A DNA stretch of 34,725 nucleotides, from NCBI GenBank assembly GCA_004554425.1, contig SFMI01000022.1, positions 1 through 34,725 of the forward strand, given 5' to 3'. Within the stretch, counting starts at the first letter, position 1. Each line of letters opens with the position of its first letter. The notes below the pieces were generated by a model. That model was not told where the DNA came from, ran no database searches, and worked only from the letters and a program-made list of their open reading frames with translations. Positions 25,203-33,039 of the stretch are shown piece after piece. The translations under genes and the position numbers were made by a program. The stretch comes from Candidatus Saccharimonadota bacterium (lineage in GTDB: Bacteria; Eremiobacterota; Xenobia; Xenobiales; Xenobiaceae).

Positions 25203-28200
25203 ATGGAAGAAAATATTCACACCGAATCTTGCCATCGGGAACTTGGAACTGAAACATCCGGTTCGAAAAATATTCAAGCCGGTGTTGAAGTTACTGAAGC
25301 ATCTGGATCAGGAAATGTTCAAACTGGTGCTGAAGTTGCTGAAGCGTCTAGTTCAGAAGATATTCGAACCGATGCTGAAGCGGAAAAAGAGGAGAATCAG
25401 AGTGAATCTGAGCCGTCTCTTGCTCAGTGCTCTCCCAAAGCTCTTCCGGCTCCTAAAGAGCCTAAGGGAACTTTAGCTGCTCCTCAAGCTCCCAAAGGAG
25501 TCTTAAAAGCTCCTGCTGTGGTAATTCATGTTCACGAGCCTAGTCCGGAATTGGAACAATTGGCTGAAGTGTTTTGCTCCGAAGAGCCGGAAACTAAATC
25601 TTTAGAGCCTGTACCAGAAAAGCATAAAGCCAAACTAGAAGCGGCTGCTCCTTGTGCTGCTTTGCCTGCTGAAGCGGAAGCTGCTAAATCCTCTACCCAA
25701 ATTGCTAATGATGCTGCTGACAGTGCTCTTGGCGAGCCAGTTGTAAAAACTCAGTTATCAACTTCTACTTCAGAATTTGCCAACGAAGAGAAAGACTCTA
25801 TTTCAACCTCTGAAGAAGCTTCAGAAATTAAAGTAGAAGAAGAGCCCACCCCTGCCAGCAAAAAGGGACGTAAGAAAAAAAATACCAAGAATGTGGAAAA
25901 AGCAGCCGAGGAAGAACCTTTACCGGAGCCGTTACTTAACGTTAAAGAGCTGTTCGATTTCCCTTTAGATCGCTTTCAAATTAAAGCCATCAATGCTATT
26001 GATCGAGGCAAAAGCACTATTGTGTGCGCTCCTACTGGCTCGGGTAAAACTGTTGTGGCCGAGTATGCCATAAGGAGAGCTTTGCAACATGGCAAACGTT
26101 GCTTCTATACTACGCCTTTAAAAGCTCTCTCCAACCAGAAATTCTCCGACTTGCGAGCTATTTATGGTGAAGACAAGGTGGGCTTACTTACTGGTGATAT
26201 TTCTATCAATCGCAATGCCTACATTGTTGTAATGACCACCGAAGTATACCGTAATATGCTTTACGGTACAGTGTTGGGGGACGTGCGCTCCAATTTAACT
26301 TACGTGGAATCGGTTATTGTTGACGAATGCCACTACATGAACGATCCCGATCGCGGTACAGTTTGGGAAGAATTAGTTATTTATTCTCCTGCTCAAGTAC
26401 AATTAGTAGCTCTTTCTGCTACAGTTGCCAACGCCAAAGAGCTTTGCGCTTGGATGAACAAAGTACATGGTCCGACAAGCTTAGTCGAGTCTTCTTATCG
26501 TCCGGTACCGTTATTGATCGACTATTTTGTAGACGGTCAGCTTTTCAAATTGATGGATAAGCGTGGCCATATTAATAGCAAATTGCGTCGCAAAGTAGAG
26601 GAAGCCAAGGCCAAAAAGCTGGCAGCTCGTTTGAGCGGTGAAAAAAGTAGTTACGACCGCCGTTTGCAACGTGAAAAAGCCGAGATGGATAAGCGGGCTG
26701 TTTATAGTTCTGTAGTTTCTGTGTTGGATCAGAAAGATATGTTGCCTGCCATCTATTTCTTGTTCTCACGCCGTCGCTGCGACGAGGCTGCCGAACTTTG
26801 TTCTAGAGCTGTCAAGCTTCCTCCGGAACACTTTGAGGCTCTCAATGCAGCTGTAGACGCCGCTGTGCAAGAGCACCCTGCTTTAGCAGATTGCGCCCAG
26901 TTGGAACATATACGTCGTGGTGTTGCTGCTCACCATGCTGGTTTGTTGCCTGTTTTGAAAGGTTTGGTAGAGAATTTATTTAGACAAGGGCTTATAAAAG
27001 TTGTCTTCGCTACCGAAACTTTGGCTGCAGGTATCAATATGCCAGCCAGAACTACTGTAATTTCCGCTATTGTCAAAAATTCAGATGAGGGCCTGCGTCC
27101 CATGACTGCCAGTGAGTTTTTGCAAATGTCAGGCCGTGCTGGTCGTCGTGGTATGGATGAAGTTGGTCATGTGGTAGTTATTCATAGCGACTACGAAAAC
27201 TTGGATGAAGTAGGCGCTTTGGCTAGAGCTGGAGCCGATCCTTTGGTCAGTCGCTTTACTCCTGTCTACGGTATGGTGCTCAACTTGTTGCAAGTACATA
27301 CCCGTGACGAAGCTCGCGAGCTTATCGAGCGCTCTTTCGGTCAGTTCGTTATTGAGCAAAGCAAGGGCGAATATGCCGATTTATACGCCGGTGTAATGGG
27401 TGAAGTGAAAAAGAACAGTACCTTGTACTGTACCGATCAGAAGCTTGGCGATGTCAATGATTGGAAGAACTTGCGAAGCAAACTCGACAATCTTAACCGC
27501 TCTATCAAGGTAATGAAGAACAAACTTGAAGATTGCGGCGAAGAGCTGACTAAGCAATTTGAACAAGATGTCCAAGAGCGTGACCGTTTAGCTGAAAAAA
27601 TTGCTGCCATGCACTGTCAGACTTGTGAGCATAGGATTCGCTGCGCCAAGATGTATCGCTCTTACCAAAAAGCCATCAAGCGCAAAGAAGAATTGGAAGA
27701 GCTGATCGAAAGATCACGCACTTCTTATTGGCGTCAGTTTATGGCTTTAGAGGCCGTACTTTCCGAGGTCGGTTATATGGCAGATCACCGTCCTACTTGG
27801 GAAGGTGAAATGGTCGCTTCTCTTAGAGCAACCAACATTCTGTTGTTGGGAGAAATCGTACTTTCTGGTATTTTGGAAGAGCTTGAGCCTGCCGAACTGG
27901 CTGGAGTGGCTTCAGCTTTAGTGTTGGGAGATGCCCGTGTCTCTATGATGAGGCCTCTGGAGCCTTCCAAAAATGCTGAATGGACTATTCAAGCTGTTTG
28001 TGCCATAGCTTCCGATGTAGAAGCTCTTCAAGAGCGCTACGATGTGCACGTACCAGTTTTAATTAACTCTACTTTCTCTGGCATTACCGAGTTCTGGTGC
28101 CGAGGAACTTCGTGGAGAGATGTGCGCGAATTCTTAGGTGACGAAAATGAAGGCGATCTTGTAAAAGTTATGCGTCGCACTTTGGATATTTTGCGCCAAT

Positions 28201-28307
28201 TCGAGCGCGCTCCGCATGTTTCTGAGCGTTTGGCCGAACTGTGTCGTCAAGCCGAAGAGCTATTAGATCGTGACGAGGTTCACGAAGCTGTAATGTGGAG
28301 TGAATAG
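25203..28307 (+). CDS. Ski2-like DExH RNA helicase with long acidic N-terminus
   Basis: This superfamily 2 helicase is of the Ski2/Mtr4 type found in cyanobacteria and chloroplasts, probably acting on RNA. The start chosen is ATG 25203 with AGGA 8 nt upstream (ATG 25185 is also in frame). Residues 1 to about 240 are low-complexity, acidic and Ala/Pro-rich, starting with three 15-residue repeats. The core follows: CAPTGSGKT (about 275), TTPLKALSNQK, VDECHYMND (about 372), LSATVANA and MSGRAGRRGMDE (about 640). The C-terminal part has a coiled segment, a Cys cluster CQTCEHRIRCAKM, and a DSHCT-like helical domain. The substrate and partners are unknown. It lies downstream of metH with no clear terminator between. 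Confidence 0.9.
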   Translation: MEENIHTESCHRELGTETSGSKNIQAGVEVTEASGSGNVQTGAEVAEASSSEDIRTDAEAEKEENQSESEPSLAQCSPKALPAPKEPKGTLAAPQAPKGVLKAPAVVIHVHEPSPELEQLAEVFCSEEPETKSLEPVPEKHKAKLEAAAPCAALPAEAEAAKSSTQIANDAADSALGEPVVKTQLSTSTSEFANEEKDSISTSEEASEIKVEEEPTPASKKGRKKKNTKNVEKAAEEEPLPEPLLNVKELFDFPLDRFQIKAINAIDRGKSTIVCAPTGSGKTVVAEYAIRRALQHGKRCFYTTPLKALSNQKFSDLRAIYGEDKVGLLTGDISINRNAYIVVMTTEVYRNMLYGTVLGDVRSNLTYVESVIVDECHYMNDPDRGTVWEELVIYSPAQVQLVALSATVANAKELCAWMNKVHGPTSLVESSYRPVPLLIDYFVDGQLFKLMDKRGHINSKLRRKVEEAKAKKLAARLSGEKSSYDRRLQREKAEMDKRAVYSSVVSVLDQKDMLPAIYFLFSRRRCDEAAELCSRAVKLPPEHFEALNAAVDAAVQEHPALADCAQLEHIRRGVAAHHAGLLPVLKGLVENLFRQGLIKVVFATETLAAGINMPARTTVISAIVKNSDEGLRPMTASEFLQMSGRAGRRGMDEVGHVVVIHSDYENLDEVGALARAGADPLVSRFTPVYGMVLNLLQVHTRDEARELIERSFGQFVIEQSKGEYADLYAGVMGEVKKNSTLYCTDQKLGDVNDWKNLRSKLDNLNRSIKVMKNKLEDCGEELTKQFEQDVQERDRLAEKIAAMHCQTCEHRIRCAKMYRSYQKAIKRKEELEELIERSRTSYWRQFMALEAVLSEVGYMADHRPTWEGEMVASLRATNILLLGEIVLSGILEELEPAELAGVASALVLGDARVSMMRPLEPSKNAEWTIQAVCAIASDVEALQERYDVHVPVLINSTFSGITEFWCRGTSWRDVREFLGDENEGDLVKVMRRTLDILRQFERAPHVSERLAELCRQAEELLDRDEVHEAVMWSE
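25254..25388 (+). repeat. three tandem 45-bp units in the helicase N-terminus
   Basis: Units at 25254-25298, 25299-25343 and 25344-25388 encode TSGSKNIQAGVEVTE, ASGSGNVQTGAEVAE and ASSSEDIRTDAEAEK. The units are diverged but keep their length and phase. Confidence 0.8.
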
Positions 28308-28327
28308 AGCTGAAAAATAGATAAATT

Positions 28328-28402
28328 GGCTTGCCTTTTAATAAATACAGTAATAAAATGGAAATATTTTTTTCATAATTGCGACTTTTTAAAAGGCAAG
28401 CC
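28328..28402. repeat. perfect 13-bp inverted repeat around a 49-bp A/T-rich core
   Basis: GGCTTGCCTTTTA at 28328-28340 is matched exactly by its complement at 28390-28402. It starts 20 bp after the helicase stop and lies in the 166-bp gap before the TPR/GGDEF gene. There is no T run beyond the arms on either strand and no obvious target duplication. Confidence 0.7.
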
Positions 28403-28473
28403 GTTTACAGCTGCGGAAAATAGTAATAGCTTTAGTATATAAGTATTTCTGTTTTATCAAAGAAAGGTTTGCT

Positions 28474-31227
28474 ATGAGGAGCGGCGTCACCATATCGAGC
28501 CGATTTGGCCTATCCGTATTTTTTAAGTATCTAGCCGTATTGCTGTTGGGCTGGTTAATTATATTTTCTGTATCTGATTCTCTCAACGCTAAACCGGTTT
28601 CCGGAGCCAAGGCTAAGGCTGCAGCTAAAGCCAAGGCGGCTAAAGAATCAAAAAATTTAAAAAGAGCCAAGCTTTTAACTAGAAAAGCTGCTGAGTCTAT
28701 AGCCACTTCAGCGGCTTACGATCAAGCTATTACCTATCTTGAAGAAGCTACCCGCTTAGCACCAGAGTGGCCTGAAGGTTGGAAATTCTTAGCCAAAGTT
28801 TATGTTCAGTTAAAAAACTATTCCAACGCTTCTCGCGCTTATAAGAGCTTGGTAGAGCTTAATCCCAACGATTTTGGTATTAAGCGTGAATATGCCAAGT
28901 GCTTAGTTGAAGATAGTAAATATGACGAGGCTCAAGCCATTTGGCAAGAAATGCTAGAGCGTAACGGCAACGACGCCGAAGCCGTCTACTACATGGCTGT
29001 GATTGCCTATAACCAAGAGTATTATACTGAAGCTTCCAAGCTTGTTGACGATGCTTGCATGTTAAAGCCCAACTATTACAAGGCTATAGCTTTGCAAGTA
29101 AAGATCGATACTAGAACGCGCAAGTATTATGATGCCAGCAAGCTCTTGGAGCAATTGAAGAAAGAGCTTCCTGAGAATCATCCCGCTTTAGTGGAAGCGA
29201 TGACTCAAGAAGAGTTTATCGAAAAGGGATTGCATGCGCAGAAGATCTGGTACGGCGTAGCGGTCGGTGCTTTTGTAGTTATTATTGTGGCGGCTCTTTA
29301 TATGAGACGCTTAACTACTAAGATAAATATTAAGGCTCCGCCAGCAGAGATGGACAGCATGTCCGAAGATTCAATTTGTGAATATGTGCTGGCTCACATG
29401 CGCTGTATTACGCAATTACCTCGCGCTCTCTGTTGGGTTCTTTCTATGGATGGACGCCACATAGAACTCATGCGTAGCGAGCTTATTACCGATCCTAGTA
29501 TTTTTGCTTTGCGCAATTTTAATAGCAGCAGCATGAGCGATTTTGTGGAGAGTTTTGGCAAATCGCCATTTCTTTACAAGTCTGTTAGCAAGGATGCTTT
29601 ATTCCGGGAGACTTTTCCCGATTTAGCAGAAGATTTGCGCGACATTGAAATGAATGTCGGTGTGCCTATTGTTTGGCAAGGTGAATTCCGAGGCCTCATT
29701 TTACTGGGACGCAGCCGTAATTCTGATAAAGATGAAGCCAAGCGCAACTTTGAAAAAGGCATGGAGCGTATGCAAGAAATTTCTGAGCAAGGCGCTGCTG
29801 CTTTAGATCGTTTGCGTCAACGCAAGATTAAAGATATAGATACTCGCACAGGTTTATGGAATCGCGACTATTTCGAGCGTAAAATTGTAGATATGAGCCG
29901 CGGCTGCTTTATGATTGAACAGCCCCTGTGTGCTTTCATGGTTACTGTCGACCAAGCTAGTCGTATTTTAGACACAAAAAGCGAAGAATTTTGTATAGAC
30001 TTCCTCTATAAAATGGGAGCTCTTTTACAATCTGCTTTGGCTAAAGAGCCCAACGTTATTTTATGTCACTTAGATAACGGTGTTTTTGGCGTAATTGCTC
30101 AGGAGCGCAATGCTGATGAAGGTATTCGCATGGCCAAAACTTTGCAAACTTTCATTTGTCAAATTGAGCTTCCCGATACTAAAGAGTCGGCTACCGCCTT
30201 AGTTGCTTGGACATTATTCCCCGAAGATTCCGATGATCCTAAGATGCTTAGGGCTGTATTGAGTCGCGCTTTCCGTGACGCTCGTGTGGCCGGTGGTAAT
30301 AGGGTAGTTAGATCTGAAAAAGTCACTGAAGCTACCAAGGCTGCTTCTGCTCCTGTAGTAGAGCAAGCGCCGGAAGAAAAATTGGTTATTCGCCGCAATA
30401 CCCCTGTTGGAGCTACTCCTGATGGTGCTGTTGCTGGCACTTTACCTGGTATTACCGTCCCCAAAATTACTGCCGCTACTCAACAGACTGCCGCTTCGAC
30501 TGCTGCTAAAGCCCCTACTGTGGGTATACAACAAAGAAGAGCTGGAGCTTCGGCCGTATCTATTAATCTGGAAGGAGCCAGCATTGGTGCAGCTTCACGT
30601 CCTTTGCGCACTCCTACCGTAGCTCCCGATGGAGGCAAGGTTGAGCGCTTGGCTGCTCCCGGTCACAGCACCTCTCGAACTTTGGCTGCTCCTTCTCGTC
30701 TTAGTATAGGTAGAACTGCTGCTCCTGCCGCTGCTCCAGTTGCTCCTGCTGCTCCGTTTAAGTTGGAGATTAAGCTTGATGAAGATGGCGTAGATATAGA
30801 TACTCAGTTCTGCGGTGAAGAAGCTTTCATGAGCGTTCTTGATGACGAGTTGGGTATGGCCAACGAATCTGGCGAAGATTGCGCTGTTGTTTATATTCGC
30901 TTCGACAACTTGGCCGAACTTAGAGCCAAAGGTAAAGAGGCCTATTTGCAAATTCGCAAAGATGTGGCTGCTTTAACTAATGCTTTCTTGAGTGATAATG
31001 ACATTCCGGGCTTAATAGGTGAAGATGATTTGGCCGTCTTCATGATCGGCAGCGGTATGACGGCAGCTAAGAATTTAGCTGACAGAGTAACACTTACAGC
31101 TGCCAATATTGAAGGTGTCAAGCTCTCTATAGGTATTGCTCTTCGTAAAGCTAACACCATGGATAGCAAGCAACTGATTGCCGCAGCTAGTAAATTGGCT
31201 GTTGGAGTTGGTATCCACACCAACTAG
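28474..31227 (+). CDS. membrane TPR - GAF-like - dual degenerate GGDEF protein
   Basis: The 917-residue protein has an N-terminal membrane segment or uncleaved signal (about 18-37), an Ala/Lys linker, TPR-type repeats (about 75-215, e.g. AYDQAITYLEEATRLAPEW), a second membrane segment (about 257-280, GVAVGAFVVIIVAALYM), a GAF-like domain (about 300-445), and a GGDEF-like domain opened by DTRTGLWNRDYF (about 455-610). An Ala/Pro/Thr-rich linker follows, then a second GGDEF-like domain (about 770-917, ending near LSIGIALRKA). The signature loops read DNGVF and GEDDL rather than GGDEF, so cyclase activity is unlikely. The topology suggests exported TPRs and cytosolic GAF/GGDEF modules. ATG 28474 has AAAGG upstream. 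Confidence 0.8.
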   Translation: MRSGVTISSRFGLSVFFKYLAVLLLGWLIIFSVSDSLNAKPVSGAKAKAAAKAKAAKESKNLKRAKLLTRKAAESIATSAAYDQAITYLEEATRLAPEWPEGWKFLAKVYVQLKNYSNASRAYKSLVELNPNDFGIKREYAKCLVEDSKYDEAQAIWQEMLERNGNDAEAVYYMAVIAYNQEYYTEASKLVDDACMLKPNYYKAIALQVKIDTRTRKYYDASKLLEQLKKELPENHPALVEAMTQEEFIEKGLHAQKIWYGVAVGAFVVIIVAALYMRRLTTKINIKAPPAEMDSMSEDSICEYVLAHMRCITQLPRALCWVLSMDGRHIELMRSELITDPSIFALRNFNSSSMSDFVESFGKSPFLYKSVSKDALFRETFPDLAEDLRDIEMNVGVPIVWQGEFRGLILLGRSRNSDKDEAKRNFEKGMERMQEISEQGAAALDRLRQRKIKDIDTRTGLWNRDYFERKIVDMSRGCFMIEQPLCAFMVTVDQASRILDTKSEEFCIDFLYKMGALLQSALAKEPNVILCHLDNGVFGVIAQERNADEGIRMAKTLQTFICQIELPDTKESATALVAWTLFPEDSDDPKMLRAVLSRAFRDARVAGGNRVVRSEKVTEATKAASAPVVEQAPEEKLVIRRNTPVGATPDGAVAGTLPGITVPKITAATQQTAASTAAKAPTVGIQQRRAGASAVSINLEGASIGAASRPLRTPTVAPDGGKVERLAAPGHSTSRTLAAPSRLSIGRTAAPAAAPVAPAAPFKLEIKLDEDGVDIDTQFCGEEAFMSVLDDELGMANESGEDCAVVYIRFDNLAELRAKGKEAYLQIRKDVAALTNAFLSDNDIPGLIGEDDLAVFMIGSGMTAAKNLADRVTLTAANIEGVKLSIGIALRKANTMDSKQLIAAASKLAVGVGIHTN

Positions 31228-31270
31228 GACTTTTGGTAAGCAGTTGACTGACAAGCATTATTTACCAAAA

Positions 31271-31310
31271 TTTTCAGCAACTCAGCTCTTTGTGGCTAAG
31301 TTGCTGAAAA
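31271..31310 (+). other. perfect 12-bp hairpin ending on the start codon of the next gene
   Basis: TTTTCAGCAACT at 31271-31282 pairs exactly with AGTTGCTGAAAA at 31299-31310. A 16-nt loop has inner AGC/GCT pairing. The last base of the 3' arm is the A of ATG 31310. It lies 43 bp past the TPR/GGDEF stop. There is no T tract on the plus strand, so it is not a canonical terminator for the upstream gene. Confidence 0.65.
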
Positions 31311-31636
31311 TGAGCTTTGGAGACCGGCTACTGTGGGGCGCATTTATTGGCGCCGCTTGCGGGCTGGTCTTTTTGCTTTTATCACTTGGGTATTATCATT
31401 TTTGCTCTTATACAACTTGCCGTGAAAATCAGCGCAATTTGCGAGCTGCTATAGAACTGTATACTAAAAATGATGGCCATTTGTTATGTCCTTCATCGCT
31501 TGATATGTTGGTTCCGAGATATTTTTTCGAGATTCCGCAATGCTCTGAAGGAAAGTATCAATACGAAGCTGAGAATAATGGTAGTGGGCAACATTTTTAT
31601 CGAATAAGTTGCGACTATCATGGAGAGATATACTAA
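31310..31636 (+). CDS. small membrane protein with pseudopilin (GspG)-like C-terminus
   Basis: From ATG 31310 the product has about 108 residues: a short basic start, one membrane segment (LLWGAFIGAACGLVFLLLSL), then CRENQRNLRAAIELYTKNDG, LDMLVPRYFFEIPQC, and a C-terminal YRISCDYHG strand. The order (Asn-Leu-Arg helix, LVP-x-YF-x-x-IP-x-C, final Cys) resembles the globular part of type II secretion/type IV pseudopilins, but the prepilin peptidase site (G-F/MTLxE) is absent. An in-frame ATG at 31178 would add 44 residues overlapping the upstream gene and is less likely. No secretion genes are adjacent. The ribosome site is weak. Confidence 0.6.
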   Translation: MSFGDRLLWGAFIGAACGLVFLLLSLGYYHFCSYTTCRENQRNLRAAIELYTKNDGHLLCPSSLDMLVPRYFFEIPQCSEGKYQYEAENNGSGQHFYRISCDYHGEIY

Positions 31637-31711
31637 TATAAAATAGGTTAGATTGGTCGCCAAGTGGATAAATGGCAGTAAAAGCTTGATATTTGTTAAG
31701 GAGTTAGCCAT

Positions 31712-32026
31712 ATGAGCCCGGAGAAAAGTCAAGTCGAAAAACGAGAAAACACAACTCTGTCTCAAACTGATAAAAAAATTGATGCTGAGCTTTTTTCCCA
31801 GTGTTTTTCCGAGTCTTTGGGCCACGATTTATCTTTTTATAAAGATGAGCCTTCGATTGAATTGACAACTGAACAGATAGGCGAGAATAATTCCGCTTTA
31901 GAAATAACGCCTCAAGAAGAAACTAACTCTGAAAAAACTTTGGAAGTCGATAAAGTTGAGGAAGAAGAGCCAAACTCTACTCCAACTACCCGAAGGCAAA
32001 TGCGGAAATTCCCAAATTACGTATAA
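31712..32026 (+). CDS. acidic, disordered ORF, probably the N-terminus of the formyltransferase
   Basis: ATG 31712 has an excellent AAGGAG 8 nt upstream (31698-31703), so translation surely starts here. The 104-residue product is polar, rich in Glu, Thr and Ser, with no fold or family seen. It ends RRQMRKFPNYV at TAA 32024-32026, 12 bp before the first ATG of the formyltransferase frame. That frame, one base back, carries the missing first beta strand of the next gene. I therefore read this ORF as the 5' part of one gene with the next, joined by a frame change or broken by a 1-base loss. Confidence 0.6.
   Translation: MSPEKSQVEKRENTTLSQTDKKIDAELFSQCFSESLGHDLSFYKDEPSIELTTEQIGENNSALEITPQEETNSEKTLEVDKVEEEEPNSTPTTRRQMRKFPNYV
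32011..32017 (+). other. CCCAAAT heptamer, candidate -1 slippery site
   Basis: In the frame of the acidic ORF it reads C CCA AAT, the X XXY YYZ pattern of -1 frameshift sites. The zero-frame stop follows two codons later. A -1 slip would continue as LRIIFAGMDGR, giving the expected start of a formyltransferase fold. No downstream stimulatory structure was identified. A plain indel is the competing explanation. Confidence 0.35.
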
Positions 32027-32037
32027 TTTTTGCTGGT

Positions 32038-32955
32038 ATGGATGGTCGCTTTTCTACTACAGCCTTACAAGTACTGGCTGGAGCCCACAAGATCGTTGGT
32101 ATTATTCATTCACAACCCAGGCGCACAGGAAGGGGACTTTTAGAAAGATGGCTTAAGGCTGGAAAAGGGGCTGGCAATTTAGAAAAATTTGCCAAATATT
32201 ACGGGTGTCCATTTTTTTCTACCCAGCGAGAATATAATCATGAGTTATTGCGCTTTATTAAACGTTTAAAACCCGATTTAATTTGTATATCTAATTTTTC
32301 CATTATTTTGCCCCCTGATATTTTTGAAATACCCAAGTATGGAACTATAAATTTACACCTTTCTTCTTTGCCAACCTATCGTGGGCCTAATCCTTGGCTT
32401 TGGATGTTTTATGATGGTTGCACAGAAAATGAATATGTAGTTCATAAAGTTGATGAAGGTGAAGATACCGGCCCTATCTTGGCTAAGAATTCATATAATA
32501 TTCCGCCCAATGTGACTTGTAGCGAATTGGCTGATTGTGTTTTACCCAACGCTGCTTGTCTTATGCTTAGAGTTGTTGATGATATTGCTTTAGGTAGAGC
32601 TAAAGCTGAACCGCAGCCTAAAGTGGAACATTTGCGCCGAGCTCGTTATGTCAAGCCTGGAGAAGCTCTTATAGATTGGAAAGAGTGGGGAGCTGAGCGT
32701 GTGGCTTCATTTTTAATGGGAGCTAGCGTGTGGTATGAGCCTTTTTCTATTTTCCCCTGTTTAATAAGAATTTATGAACCGGCTGTTTTAGGTGATAGCC
32801 GTGGCAAACCAGGCACTAATCATTGGCGTTTGTGGCACGGCTGGATTTCTTGTAAAGACGGAATTGTGCCTTATCGAGTTTATATAAGACGTTACGAATT
32901 TTGGCGTTTATTTATACCATTGCTTATTTTATTGCTATTGCTAGTACTGCTCTAG
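32038..32955 (+). CDS. formyltransferase-fold protein with C-terminal membrane anchor
   Basis: The Fmt/ArnA/PurN-type fold uses 10-formyl-THF. The catalytic triad positions are visible: Asn and His in INLHLSSLPTYRGPNP and Asp in DEGEDTGPIL. The protein (305 aa from ATG 32038) ends with a membrane segment FIPLLILLLLLVLL, unusual for tRNA-Met formyltransferase. It is more like sugar- or lipid-acting formyltransferases, but the substrate is unknown. ATG 32038 has no ribosome site, and the fold's first strand (LRIIFAG) is encoded just upstream in the same frame without a usable start codon, so the real N-terminus must come from the 31712 ORF. The frame is open back to 31960. Confidence 0.75.
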   Translation: MDGRFSTTALQVLAGAHKIVGIIHSQPRRTGRGLLERWLKAGKGAGNLEKFAKYYGCPFFSTQREYNHELLRFIKRLKPDLICISNFSIILPPDIFEIPKYGTINLHLSSLPTYRGPNPWLWMFYDGCTENEYVVHKVDEGEDTGPILAKNSYNIPPNVTCSELADCVLPNAACLMLRVVDDIALGRAKAEPQPKVEHLRRARYVKPGEALIDWKEWGAERVASFLMGASVWYEPFSIFPCLIRIYEPAVLGDSRGKPGTNHWRLWHGWISCKDGIVPYRVYIRRYEFWRLFIPLLILLLLLVLL

Positions 32956-32970
32956 CCCTTTTAAGTATAA

Positions 32971-33012
32971 AGCCGCTCCAGATCATATTGGTATATGTTC
33001 AGAAGAGCGGCT
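32971..33012. terminator. hairpin between convergent genes
   Basis: AGCCGCTC (32971-32978) and GAGCGGCT (33005-33012) form an 8-bp perfect stem with a 26-nt loop, between the formyltransferase (+) and sirtuin (-) stops. T runs on both sides are short, so terminator strength is uncertain. Confidence 0.5.
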
Positions 33013-33039
33013 CTTTATTTACAAGAAGCAAACTAATCT

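Noticed and set aside
31178..31309. Longer pseudopilin-like protein starting at ATG 31178
   Set aside because: It would overlap the upstream gene by 50 bp and read through the 31271-31310 hairpin with no ribosome site or family-like sequence.
31650..31712. tRNA-like stretch (GTCGCCAAGTGGATAAATGG with a GCCA/TGGC D-arm look)
   Set aside because: No acceptor stem closure, no convincing anticodon stem and no TTCGA-type T-arm; the segment ends in the ribosome site of the 31712 gene.
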